64,000 nt of DNA from contig NZ_CM001023.1 of NCBI RefSeq assembly GCF_000166275.1, forward strand, positions 558,001 to 622,000, given 5' to 3'. Source of the stretch: Algoriphagus machipongonensis (GTDB lineage: Bacteria > Bacteroidota > Bacteroidia > Cytophagales > Cyclobacteriaceae). Shown piece after piece: positions 17,672 through 27,400 of this stretch; position 1 is the first letter of the stretch, and every line of letters begins with the position of its first letter. The notes beneath the pieces are model-generated. The model saw nothing but the letters and a program-made list of their open reading frames with translations, ran no database searches and was not told the origin of the DNA. The position numbers were made by a program, and so were the translations under genes.

Positions 17672-18238
17672 ATGCCAAACATTAAAAATGGAGTCAACCT
17701 CGATAATATTGAGGCGCTTGTTGGAGCAATCCAAAATGATCCAGAAGTTGCAAAAGTTCAGTTCAAAGCACAATCAGAATGGAAAGGTGGAACCCAAGCT
17801 TCTGTCACGGTTTCTGAATTATTTTCAAACGGAAATAATATCCGAACTGAAGCGAGTAAATTTAACTTAATAGTGGATGAGCCAGCAGTTCTTGGAGGGA
17901 AAGATGAATACCCCAATCCGGTAGAATATTTAGCTTCTGCTCTATGTGGTTGCTTGACCGCAGGAATAGCTACAAATGCTGCACTTTTTGGAACAGAGCT
18001 GGAAAAAATCAACGTGGAAGTATTGGTTAATTTTGATATCCACGGAGTTTTGGGATTAGATAGATCCAAGCCTAGTGGTCCTTTGGATTTACATTACAAG
18101 GTAACTTTAAAGGGGAAAAATGGGGCTAAAATGGAAGAACTGATCAAATCTAAAGAGACTTTGGATAAAAAGTCTCCTATAAAAAACACGATCGAACTTC
18201 CTTTAAAAGTAACCACTGAGGTAGTTATTGAGGAATAA
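17672..18238 (+). CDS. OsmC-family protein lacking the second cysteine
   Basis: A 188-residue OsmC-fold protein with an N-terminal extension of about 30 residues. The family block 'NPVEYLASALCGCLTAGIA' (82-100) carries C92 and C94, but the position usually held by the second cysteine is S168 in 'KKSPIKNTI'. A normal OsmC two-cysteine cycle is therefore unlikely; the vicinal CxC may act instead, or the protein may bind rather than reduce its ligand. It begins the operon with the FIST gene, two bases downstream, and the cyclase. It diverges from the ferritin-like gene. Confidence 0.88.
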   Translation: MPNIKNGVNLDNIEALVGAIQNDPEVAKVQFKAQSEWKGGTQASVTVSELFSNGNNIRTEASKFNLIVDEPAVLGGKDEYPNPVEYLASALCGCLTAGIATNAALFGTELEKINVEVLVNFDIHGVLGLDRSKPSGPLDLHYKVTLKGKNGAKMEELIKSKETLDKKSPIKNTIELPLKVTTEVVIEE

Positions 18239-18240
18239 TT

Positions 18241-19479
18241 ATGTCTGCAAAAGCTACTTCATTTGGTGTGGGGTTCGCCGAAACGACCGATTCCTTACTC
18301 GCAGGAGTAGAAGCTAGCAAGCAGGCATTACAGACAGCTGGACTTTTTCCTGAGGAGGTCCAGCTTTGTTTTTTATTTTGTACTTCCCGACATGAGGCAG
18401 AGCATTTTTTTGAAGGAGTAAAATCCTGTTTAGGAGAACAGACACAGTATTTTGGAGGCTTTTCCAATGGAGCATGTACTAATACCGAACTAGGATATGA
18501 CGGATATCAAGCAATCGTGGGTTTGTTAGGTAAAGGTGATTTTAAGTTTGACTTAATGATCCAAGAAGGGATAGGATTTCATGAATTTGAAACTGGAAAA
18601 TCTTTAGGGTTAAAAATTCAAGCCCAAAAGTATGATTCTGAACCACAGATGTTTTTGCTTTTTGATGCTGTAAATAGGCTGGAAGGAAGATTTAGGATGA
18701 ATTATGGCACTCCTTTTATCAAAGGCATGAGTGAATCCATTCAAAAATGGCCAAATACCATTGGAGCTAGAATGCTTGGAGATATGAAATTTAAGCCTAC
18801 TCGGCAGTGGTGTGGACAAAGCATGAGTCAAAATGCGGCTATGGCTTTGTTGATGCATGGGAATATTAAGATGGATTCTCAGATTATGCATGGCTGTCAA
18901 CCTGCAAGTGCTTACCATAAAGTAACCGCAGTAAAGGGAGCTAATATTTTGGAATTGGACCATAAACCGGCTTTAGAAGTCGTGGGGAAGATTCTGGGGC
19001 CTGATCTAATGGAGAGACCACAGGAATTAAAATTTTTTGTAACCCTCGGAAAAAACGTGGGGGATAAATGGGAAGCTTTCAATCCGGGGAATTACATCAA
19101 CAGAATGTGTGTGGGAGTGGATACTCAAGGGAAGGGGATATACATGGCGGAGATGGATATTGAGACCGGGATGGAAGTCCAATTGATGCGTAGAAGTTTT
19201 GAAATGGAATATGTTTCAGTAAGGACTAAGAAATTGATCCAACGAGTGAAATCCCAAAACCGGAGGATTATTTTTGGGTTATATATTAATTGTTCTGGTA
19301 GAGCTGCAGCCTATTCTAATCATACGGACGAAGATGTAAGGTATGTGCAAGAGGCAATAGATGGGGAGTTCCCGCTGATGGGAATTTACGAAGCAGGAGA
19401 ATTAGCAATGATTGGTGAAAAGCTTCAGGTACTGGATTGGACAGGGCTCTTTTGCATTTTTAGTGAGGAAATAAACTAA
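18241..19479 (+). CDS. FIST-domain sensory protein
   Basis: A 412-residue protein made of FIST_N (about 20-215) and FIST_C (about 220-400) with nothing else attached. FIST_N landmarks are 'LLAGVEASKQALQTAG', 'LCFLFCTSRHEAEHFFEGV' and 'YFGGFSNGACTNTELGYDG'; FIST_C ends with 'GLYINCSGRAAAYSNHTDED' and 'ALI/MGIYEAGELA', the typical 'GxxtyGEI' region. There is no signal peptide, so it is cytoplasmic. FIST is a predicted small-ligand sensor usually joined to, or encoded beside, signalling outputs. Here it sits two bases after an OsmC-like gene and 14 before an adenylate cyclase, which makes the cyclase its probable output. Confidence 0.9.
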   Translation: MSAKATSFGVGFAETTDSLLAGVEASKQALQTAGLFPEEVQLCFLFCTSRHEAEHFFEGVKSCLGEQTQYFGGFSNGACTNTELGYDGYQAIVGLLGKGDFKFDLMIQEGIGFHEFETGKSLGLKIQAQKYDSEPQMFLLFDAVNRLEGRFRMNYGTPFIKGMSESIQKWPNTIGARMLGDMKFKPTRQWCGQSMSQNAAMALLMHGNIKMDSQIMHGCQPASAYHKVTAVKGANILELDHKPALEVVGKILGPDLMERPQELKFFVTLGKNVGDKWEAFNPGNYINRMCVGVDTQGKGIYMAEMDIETGMEVQLMRRSFEMEYVSVRTKKLIQRVKSQNRRIIFGLYINCSGRAAAYSNHTDEDVRYVQEAIDGEFPLMGIYEAGELAMIGEKLQVLDWTGLFCIFSEEIN

Positions 19480-19493
19480 CCATAAGTAAAAGA

Positions 19494-20888
19494 TTGGAAG
19501 CTAAGGATAAACATATCGAAGAGCTGCAGCGGCAAGTTGACTATTACCGAAAACTCTCGGATGAAGTAGCAGGTCAAAATATCCGTAGTGACTCTCAAAT
19601 ATCCTTGTTAAAAAGAAAGCTGACTCAAAAAGAAAATGGCTTTACCATCTTGTCAGCTTTACATGATTCTTTTGGGCAGCAAATTTTTGAAGATGAGTTT
19701 TTTAATAACACCTTGATGTTGATCAATACCACCCTAAAGATGGATAAGACAGTGGTGTTGTGGAAATCCCCAAATAACTTTGATTCTTTCATCCCAAAAT
19801 TCAATATGGGCTTTAATAGAACAGAGGTTGAGAAGCTAAAGCAAATCGAAATTGATTTCCAGCAAGAGGAAGAAGTAATCCAAAGACCATTTATTAAAAA
19901 CAAAAGGTTGGTGCCCAATGAGGTGTCAAAAAAGATTAGTGCCAAAATTCAGATTCCCTATTTCATTGCTGTACCGATTCGTACCCATGGAAAAATAGTT
20001 GCTTGGATCATATCTGGAAGAGAGAAAGAGGCCTGGCCTTTTTATCCCACTTTGGACGAGGGAGATTTGGATACGATGGTGTCAATATCCGGTTTTTTGG
20101 AAGCGGGGATTTCGAATGCAAACCTTTATTATAGCTTGGAAAAAGCAAATGAAGAGTTGGAGGCATACAATCAGGAACTGGAAAAAAGGGTGGCAGAACG
20201 CACCAAAGATTTGAGGATCAAAAACCAAGAACTCACGGTAGAGAAAAAACGATCAGAAGATTTACTTCTCAACATTCTTCCTGAAGAAACAGCTGAGGAA
20301 CTAAAAAAATATGGTTTTGCCAAAGCTAAGCTCCAGGAAAATGCAACAGTCATGTTTACTGATTTCGTGAACTTTACCAAATTTTCATCTAGTATTTCCT
20401 CGGAGGAATTGGTGTCTGAGTTGGATCATTGCTTCAGGAATTTTGATGCGATTACGACCAAATATCGATTGGAAAAAATTAAAACAATAGGTGATGCCCA
20501 TATGAGTGCCTGTGGAGTTACCGGAGATGGTGGGGATGTGGCTGATGTAATTCGAGCGGGAATAGAAATGCGTGATTTTGTTCAGTCTTATGCTAAAGAA
20601 AAACCCAAACATCTCCAGGAATATTTTCAGATTAGAGTGGGTATTAATACAGGCCCTGTGGTGGCAGGTGTGGTGGGGTTAAAAAAGTTCTCATTTGATA
20701 TTTGGGGAGACACTGTCAATACTGCAGACCGGATACAATCAGGGTCAGTTGCAGGAAAAGTAAACGTTTCGGAAAGCACCTATTTGTTGACCAAAGACCT
20801 TTTTGACTTTGAAAACAGGGGCAAAATTTCTGCAAAAAACAAGGGTATGATTCCCATGTACTTTGTAGAAAATCTGAAAAAGGATTAA
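19494..20888 (+). CDS. Class III adenylate cyclase with GAF-like sensor and signalling helix
   Basis: A 464-residue cytoplasmic cyclase. Residues 1-30 form a short coiled coil, about 45-220 a GAF-like sensor, about 225-275 a signalling helix ending in 'LLLNILPEETAEELKKYG', and about 280-460 the class III catalytic domain. Metal aspartates are in 'VMFTDFVNFT' (about 285-294) and 'IKTIGDAHM' (about 330); the purine-selecting pair is K in 'EKIKTIGD' and D in 'SFDIWGDTVNTADR', which fits ATP over GTP; the N and R of 'NTADR' stabilise the transition state. No ATG is available: the frame upstream of the TTG at 19494 offers only ATA or sense codons, so TTG is taken as the start. It follows FIST by 14 bases. 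Confidence 0.9.
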   Translation: MEAKDKHIEELQRQVDYYRKLSDEVAGQNIRSDSQISLLKRKLTQKENGFTILSALHDSFGQQIFEDEFFNNTLMLINTTLKMDKTVVLWKSPNNFDSFIPKFNMGFNRTEVEKLKQIEIDFQQEEEVIQRPFIKNKRLVPNEVSKKISAKIQIPYFIAVPIRTHGKIVAWIISGREKEAWPFYPTLDEGDLDTMVSISGFLEAGISNANLYYSLEKANEELEAYNQELEKRVAERTKDLRIKNQELTVEKKRSEDLLLNILPEETAEELKKYGFAKAKLQENATVMFTDFVNFTKFSSSISSEELVSELDHCFRNFDAITTKYRLEKIKTIGDAHMSACGVTGDGGDVADVIRAGIEMRDFVQSYAKEKPKHLQEYFQIRVGINTGPVVAGVVGLKKFSFDIWGDTVNTADRIQSGSVAGKVNVSESTYLLTKDLFDFENRGKISAKNKGMIPMYFVENLKKD

Positions 20889-21805
20889 CTACTAGGTTTT
20901 TTCTCAAGGACCACCCGAGTTTTTGGTAAGCTATCAGGGTAATTTTTCTGAATGAATTCAATCATTTTTTCCCTAACATAAACTCTTAAATCCCAAGCGA
21001 TAGGAGAGTTCCTGGCGCTGACCAAAATTCTTGTTTCTACTGTAAACTCCTTAGCATCACTGACTTGTAAGACTTTCACTTTCTTGTCCCAAAGATCTGT
21101 AGTTTCGAGAATTCTATCGAGTTCTTTTCTAAGTTCATCGAATGGGATTGTATAATCTGTGTACAGAAATACGGATCCTAATAAATCTCCTGATGTCCTC
21201 GTCCAATTTTGAAATGGAGTTTCTAAAAAATAAGTTGTAGGTAAGACCAGTCTTCTTAGATCCCAAATCCTGACAACAATGTAGTTTAAGTTGATTTCTT
21301 CTATCCAGCCCCATTCACCTTCTACTACAACGGCATCTTCTAATCGAAAGGGTTGTGTAAATGCTATTTGAATACCTGCTATTAAGGTTCCAATGGCTTT
21401 TTGGGCAGAAAAGCCGATGATAATACCGGCGACTCCAGCTGAAGCAAAAAACCCTACACCTACTTTCCTGACAGATTCAAATGACAATAGTACTAAGCCA
21501 ATTGCCAAAAGAATAATGATGAAATTGGCGATTTTAACAAGGATATTAATCTGTGTGTAGACTTTCCTAGCCCTTAAATTATCCTCTTTTGAAATGTCGT
21601 ACTGCTTCAAAAACATACTCTTGAGGATTTGCATTGAAGCAAGAAGACACCAAGTAAAACCACTGATGATTAACACGGTATTGATGTGCGGGATATAAGC
21701 CATCAAGCCCTCCCATTCTTTTGCCTGAGCTCCAAAATAGAACTTAGAAAATCCCAATATTAATGTTACCAACAAGGGTAAAATCAGTCGTTTATAATAT
21801 TTCAT
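20885..21805 (-). CDS. MscS-family mechanosensitive ion channel
   Basis: A 306-residue small-conductance mechanosensitive channel of the inner membrane. Three to four hydrophobic helices occupy about 5-150; the pore-lining helix is 'VGFFASAGVAGIIIGFSAQKAIGTLIAG', with the Gly/Ala packing typical of MscS TM3, followed by the beta-domain 'QPFRLEDAVVVEGEWGWIEEINLNY' and 'LVLPTTYFLETPFQNWTR'. The C-terminal domain (about 210-300) is cytoplasmic. It releases solutes on hypo-osmotic shock. Its stop overlaps the stop of the adenylate cyclase by four bases in tail-to-tail arrangement, with no terminator between them. Confidence 0.93.
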   Translation of the reverse strand: MKYYKRLILPLLVTLILGFSKFYFGAQAKEWEGLMAYIPHINTVLIISGFTWCLLASMQILKSMFLKQYDISKEDNLRARKVYTQINILVKIANFIIILLAIGLVLLSFESVRKVGVGFFASAGVAGIIIGFSAQKAIGTLIAGIQIAFTQPFRLEDAVVVEGEWGWIEEINLNYIVVRIWDLRRLVLPTTYFLETPFQNWTRTSGDLLGSVFLYTDYTIPFDELRKELDRILETTDLWDKKVKVLQVSDAKEFTVETRILVSARNSPIAWDLRVYVREKMIEFIQKNYPDSLPKTRVVLEKKPSS

Positions 21806-21929
21806 GATCTTAGGAAAAAAGAGTTCGGAATAAACAGATCAGCTTTGGCTAATCATTCAAAAAGGCGACTTTGGGATTTATTAAGATCAGAAATTAGGTA
21901 TTTGAAAGCAGAATGTCAAAAGTAAGAAC

Positions 21930-22391
21930 CTACAAATCACATGGAACAGGACTGAGTTCATACGAATTGCTGTAATCCAAAGAGTCTAAATTTACCTGAA
22001 CAGGCACTCCATCGACCACCTTCATTTCTCCAAAACCTTCTTCCCATCCTTCAGTAGTTTTTTTGAAAACAACCTGTCGGGTAGAACTATCACCTTCAGC
22101 CAAATAATTGTATTCAGCTATCAGTAAATTATCTCTTACCTCACCTTGGATAGTACCAAAGGTTTTATCTTTTTCATAGAATAGGTAGTCTAGGGTTCCT
22201 GTTACGCTCGTTCCATCAATTTCTGTACTTAGTTTGATAGTATCTTGATCGTTTACGTATTGGAAGCAGTTGATATTCAGATCTCTTTCGGATTCTGGGG
22301 AAAATGCTTCTTCTATTGGGGAATCTTTTTTCACTCCGTTGCAGGCTACTAGTAATAAAGCAACGAAGAATAGTGTATAATGTCCTTTCAT
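21930..22391 (-). CDS. Hypothetical lipoprotein
   Basis: A 153-residue protein read from the ATG at 22391, which gives a lipoprotein signal directly (MKGHYTLFFVALLLVAC, lipobox LVAC). A Met 12 codons further upstream would place a polar stretch before it. The mature part is mostly beta-strand with the pattern 'VTGTLDYLFYEKDKTFGTIQGEVRDNLLIAEYNYLAEG', as in small calycin-like lipoproteins of Bacteroidota, with cysteines near residues 42 and 151 that may pair. Function is unknown. It is transcribed alone. Confidence 0.8.
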   Translation of the reverse strand: MKGHYTLFFVALLLVACNGVKKDSPIEEAFSPESERDLNINCFQYVNDQDTIKLSTEIDGTSVTGTLDYLFYEKDKTFGTIQGEVRDNLLIAEYNYLAEGDSSTRQVVFKKTTEGWEEGFGEMKVVDGVPVQVNLDSLDYSNSYELSPVPCDL

Positions 22392-22845
22392 AGCTGATTT
22401 ATAGTTAGTTATAGTATTATAGCGCAAAAAAACCGCCAGTTTCCTGATGGATTTGCAGATGTTTAAAATAACTCAACTAATTAAGGGATAATATATAGGT
22501 TTGGATACCGTTTTTTCTTCACACCCAAAGTATCTTTTCTATAGATAGGAAAGAGCTGTAGGAATCAAATAAAAAAATCAATTATAGTTTTAAGGCTTCA
22601 TCAGCTAAAAATTCAAAAATTTAGTTTGGAGTTTTTATAATATAAAATCTTTTCATATTGATGTCCAGTGATTTGTATTTATTTTATTATCCGGAATCTT
22701 GCCAGTGCCCAAAATTTCTTTGCTCAACTTGCCAGTAGATAGAAGACAGAAGCAGGCAAAATTTTTATAATCTCATTATCATATGATGCTTTTGAATACT
22801 TACTAGTAAAAATTGGTGATACATACAATTAATTAAGAAATTCTA

Positions 22846-22975
22846 GACCCAATTGGGGTCAAAGCTTCATTACCCAGGGTTTCAACCCTGGGTAATAATG
22901 GATTAGATTTCTCCAAGCGCTGGCCAGGGATTTTATTTCTGAGACAGATCGTTTTGCCAGCAAGATGGAACCAAA
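22846..22975 (-). repeat. Composite hairpin repeat, copy 1 (inverted relative to copies 2 and 3)
   Basis: The minus strand reads, in order: a CTTGCTGGC…TCCCTGGCCAGCGCTTGG block, a perfect CCCAGGGTTGAAACCCTGGG palindromic hairpin extended by ATTA/TAAT, then AGCTTTGACCCC-AATT-GGGGTC. The same modules in the same order occur at 54297-54450 and 54722-54860. The rest of the 22428-23101 spacer (about 670 bases) is AT-rich; I see no gene in it. Confidence 0.8.
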
Positions 22976-23043
22976 TCTTATAATGTTTTTGGATAATTAC
23001 TGGAATAAAAGCTGATTTTTATATTATTTTATTTCTAAATGAA

Positions 23044-23074
23044 AAATCCAGCTGCATTTAATACAGCTGGATTT
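23044..23074 (-). terminator. Terminator after the GH43 gene
   Basis: AAATCCAGCTG pairs perfectly with CAGCTGGATTT over a nine-base loop, followed on the minus strand by TTTCATTT. It starts 28 bases past the GH43 stop. Confidence 0.85.
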
Positions 23075-23101
23075 CAAAAAAAGGCTAGGACTTTAAAGTC
23101 T

Positions 23102-24133
23102 TTATTGGATAGGGTTAGCTTCAACTCCCTCGAATGTCATTTTGATTGGTTTGATCGTTCCGTCTTCATTAAACTCCATTACATCAATACTTGTGACACG
23201 GTGATCTCTTCCTTCGTTAGGAATAGGGCGGCGATGATATACCATGTACCAATCATCTGATCCAGGCTTTTGGAAGGCCGAATTATGTCCAGCTCCAGTG
23301 GCAATGGTGGTATCTGACTCTAGTATAGTTCCGATTCTTTCCCAAGGCCCTGTGATTTGGTCAGACATGGCATAGGCAACTTTATAGCTGTCATTGGTCC
23401 ATCCACCCTCAGACCACATAAAATAGTATTTTCCATTTCGGATAAATACAAAGGGTCCTTCTACATAGCCTTCCGGAGTAATTTCATGAAATAATTCCCC
23501 ATCTTCCCATGGCTCGAATCCGGTAAAATCATCGTTCAGTTTGCCAATATTACAGTGACTCCATCCACCATAGAGCATGTAATAGGAACCATCGGTATCC
23601 TTAAATACAAATTGGTCAATGGGTTGGGCATCGTTATAGAAATCATCAATGAGAGGCTTGCCCAAATAATCCTTAAATGGGCCACCTGGATTATCTGCCA
23701 CAGCGATACCAATCCCACCATAATGATTGATGTCATTATCTGGATCCCATCCCGGTCTGCTTGGTCGCTGTACATCATTCGCTGCAAAAAAGAAGTAATA
23801 CTTACCGTCTTTCTCTATTGCTGCTGGAGCCCACATGGCTTGTTTTGCCCATTTGATAGCTGCTGTATCCAAGATGTTTGCATGCTTTTCCCAGGTTACG
23901 AGATCCTTGGAAGAAAAGGCATCAAAGTGGAGCTGGTCTGTATAACCTGCCGAATAGGTTGGATAAATCCAGTATTCATCGCCAAATACGATGCCCTCTG
24001 GGTCAGCATACCAGCCTTCAAAAATGGGGTTCCCGGATAGTTCAACAACCTCTTCTTCCTTTGTTTCTTTTGGAGATGAGCAGGCAAAAGCCAGAGCTAG
24101 CGCTCCGAATAGTAATTTATGATTGAGTTTCAT
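23102..24133 (-). CDS. Glycoside hydrolase family 43 lipoprotein
   Basis: A 343-residue five-bladed beta-propeller glycosidase. The start at 24133 gives a lipoprotein signal (MKLNHKLLFGALALAFAC); the earlier in-frame Met adds a hydrophobic leader that would spoil it. The general-base aspartate is in 'EGWYADPEG' just after the signal, the pKa-modulating aspartate in 'QPIDQFVFKDTDG', and the catalytic acid in 'YVEGPFVFIRNGKYY', the usual GH43 EGP motif. The family acts on arabinose- and xylose-containing glycans, often as arabinofuranosidase, xylosidase or galactan hydrolase; the subfamily cannot be set by eye. The neighbours are not polysaccharide genes, so it is not part of a classical utilisation locus. 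Confidence 0.9.
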   Translation of the reverse strand: MKLNHKLLFGALALAFACSSPKETKEEEVVELSGNPIFEGWYADPEGIVFGDEYWIYPTYSAGYTDQLHFDAFSSKDLVTWEKHANILDTAAIKWAKQAMWAPAAIEKDGKYYFFFAANDVQRPSRPGWDPDNDINHYGGIGIAVADNPGGPFKDYLGKPLIDDFYNDAQPIDQFVFKDTDGSYYMLYGGWSHCNIGKLNDDFTGFEPWEDGELFHEITPEGYVEGPFVFIRNGKYYFMWSEGGWTNDSYKVAYAMSDQITGPWERIGTILESDTTIATGAGHNSAFQKPGSDDWYMVYHRRPIPNEGRDHRVTSIDVMEFNEDGTIKPIKMTFEGVEANPIQ

Positions 24134-24357
24134 AAGTTGACATAATTGAATGAAATCGAAAAATAAGAAGTACTTAAGTAAAGTTCTTGCTATTGATGTA
24201 AAACTGATAAACAAAATCAATAAAAGAGACCTTTAATGGGAAATAGAACATCAATCGAGTCTGTATTAATAGGAGCTATGGAGAATTCAGGTTTTGAAGA
24301 AAGTATACTGTTAAAGCATTTTTTCCCTTTTACCCTCCCAAAAAGGGGGATTTCTCC

Positions 24358-24365
24358 TATCTTTG
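24358..24365 (+). promoter_or_regulatory. -7 promoter box for ileS
   Basis: TATCTTTG, an exact TAnnTTTG match, 127 bases before the ileS ATG. It implies a leader of about 120 bases, which contains a GCAAAGC…GCTTTGC stem (24426-24432 with 24457-24463). Confidence 0.55.
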
Positions 24366-24492
24366 TGCCTGCTTTTGAGGAGGATGCTTCCTAGAAAGTG
24401 ATGTGGATGAAATGGTATTTATTTTGCAAAGCAAAGTAAATCAAAATAGCATCCCCGCTTTGCGTTTTCTATCAAAGCGATCCCAGAAATAA

Positions 24493-27400
24493 ATGAACAC
24501 CTACTTGCCCCCAAGAAAGGATATTGTGAAGACATATAAAGAGTTTAAACAGGTTGATTACCCCGGAATAGGGGAAGATGTACTTCAGTATTGGAAGGAC
24601 AAAAAGATATTTGAGGAATCCGTTGCTAATAGAGAAGGAGCAGAAACCTTCACTTTTTTTGAAGGTCCACCTTCTGCCAATGGTACTCCAGGGATTCACC
24701 ATGTGATGGCGAGAACTTTGAAAGATATTTTCTGCCGCTATAAAACCCTACAAGGATATCAAGTTAAAAGAAAAGGAGGCTGGGATACGCACGGGTTGCC
24801 TGTAGAGCTTCAAGTAGAAAAAGAATTAGGCATTACCAAAGAGGATATTGGTAAGAAAATATCCGTTGAGGAGTACAATAAAAAGTGCCGCGAAACGGTC
24901 ATGCGCTTTAAAAATGAGTGGGATGATCTGACTGAGAAGATTGGGTATTGGGTAGATTTAGATGATCCGTACATCACTTTTGATTCCAATTACATTGAAA
25001 CCCTTTGGAGCCTTCTCAAAAGATTATACGAAAAGGGCCTACTTTATAAAGGATACACAATCCAGCCTTATTCTCCGGCAGCAGGTACGGGGTTAAGTTC
25101 TCATGAATTAAATCAGCCGGGTACCTATAAAGATGTAAAAGATACCTCCATCACCGCTCAGTTTAAATTGAAAGGTGAAGAGAATACTTATATCATCGCC
25201 TGGACGACGACTCCTTGGACATTGCCTTCAAACTCAGCTTTAGCAATAGGTGAAAAACTGGATTATGTAAAAGTAAAGACCTTCAATCCTTACACTCATG
25301 ATCCATGTTTTGTGATCTTGGCAAAAGCTAGAATGAATGCCTATCTCAACCCAAAAGCAAAGGATATCAAGTTGGAGGATTATACTCCTGGAGATAAACT
25401 GATACCTTTTGAAGTGGTGGATGAGTTCAAAGGAAAAGATATGCTGGGCTGGGAATACGAGCAGCTATTTCCAATTGCAGATTTAGCTTTACCGAACCCG
25501 GCTTTCACCGTAGTGTCTGGAGATTATGTAACCACAGAAGATGGTACTGGAATCGTCCATCTCGCTAAGGCTTTTGGTGCAGATGACTTTAGAACTTTGG
25601 TTCAAAATGATGTTCCTGGAGTTTTCGTAAAAGACGAAAAAGGAAATGAAATTCCAGTTGTAGATAAGCAAGGGAAATTCCTCCCTGTAGTAGGAGAATA
25701 CTTGGTAGCAAAAATGGAAGAGCATTCCATTACTGCTCATAAGACTTATTCTGCTAACGATTTCTTTGTTAAAAACTATCTGGAGGATGATGAAAATGCC
25801 TCTGATTATAAGAATACGGATGTCATTATTTCGATCATCCTCAAAAATGAAAACAAGGCTTTTAAAGTAGAAAAATACGAACACAGTTATCCGCACTGTT
25901 GGAGAACTGATAAGCCTGTACTTTATTATCCTTTGGAAAGCTGGTTTATCAAAACCACTGCTTACAAAGACCGCTTAGTAGAACTCAATAAAACCATCAA
26001 TTGGAAACCAGAAGCGACAGGAACTGGACGTTTTGGTAACTGGTTGGAGAATTTGGTGGACTGGAACTTGAGTAGATCGAGATTCTGGGGCACACCTCTT
26101 CCAATTTGGAGAACTGCCGAAGGAACAGAAGAAAAGTGCATTGGTTCTATCGAGGAACTTCAGGCTGAAATTGAGAAGTCTGTTGCCAAGGGCTTCATGG
26201 AAAAATCACCCTATGAAGGAAAGGAATTAGATCTTCACAGACCATTTGTGGATGATGTAGTTTTGGTTTCTGAAAGCGGTGAAAAGATGTTCCGTGAGCC
26301 TGATTTGATAGATGTGTGGTTTGATTCCGGAGCAATGCCTTATGCACAATGGCATTATCCATTTGAGAACGAAGATATCTTTAAGGCTAACTATCCAGCA
26401 GATTACATTGCGGAAGGAGTGGATCAAACCAGAGGTTGGTTCTTTACCCTTCACACGATTGCAGTCATGTTATTTGATAGCATTGCATTCAAGAATGTCA
26501 TTGCCAATGGTCTGGTTTTAGATAAGAATGGAAACAAAATGTCTAAGCGATTAGGCAATGCAGTAGATCCATTTAAAACCATCAAAGAATATGGGCCAGA
26601 TGCTGTTCGTTGGTATATGCTTAGCAATGCTAATCCTTGGGATAATTTAAAATTCAATTTAGAAGGAGTAGCTGAAGTCCAAAGAAGATTTTTTGGAACA
26701 CTTCAGAATACCTATAATTTCTTTGCCTTGTATGCAAACTTGGATGAGTTTGTCTATGACAAATCAAAGGTGGTTCCAGTCTCTGAAAGAGCAGAACTTG
26801 ACCAATGGATTGTTTCTAAGCTTCAATCCCTGATTGTCGAGGTGGAAGAAGCCATGGATAATTATGATGCAACCAAAGCAACAAGGGCTATCATGGGCTT
26901 TACGGTGGATCAGCTATCCAACTGGTATGTAAGATTGGCGAGAAAACGTTTCTGGAGAGGTGAAATGAATGCGGATAAGCAAGCTGCTTATGAGACGCTT
27001 TACGAATGTTTATTGTCACTTTCTCAGTTGATGTCTTCTTTTGCGCCGTTCTATTCTGATTGGTTGTATCAAAACTTAACAGAGGCGAGCCAGGATGGAA
27101 AAATTTCTGTTCACCTAACAGACTGGGCTAAAGGTAACAGCAGCTTAGTGGATACGGATCTTGAAGAAAGCATGGCTTTGGCACAGACCATTTCCTCTCT
27201 TGTACATTCATTAAGAAAGAAAGAGAAAGTCAAAGTTCGTCAGCCGTTACAGCGTATTTTGATTCCTATCTTGAAAGAAAAAACCAAAGAGCAGATCAAA
27301 CATCTTTCTGAGTTGATCAAATCTGAGGTTAATATCAAGGATATAGAGTTTATCGATGATGCCTCTGGAATCCTTGTTAAAGATGTAAAGCCAAATCTTC

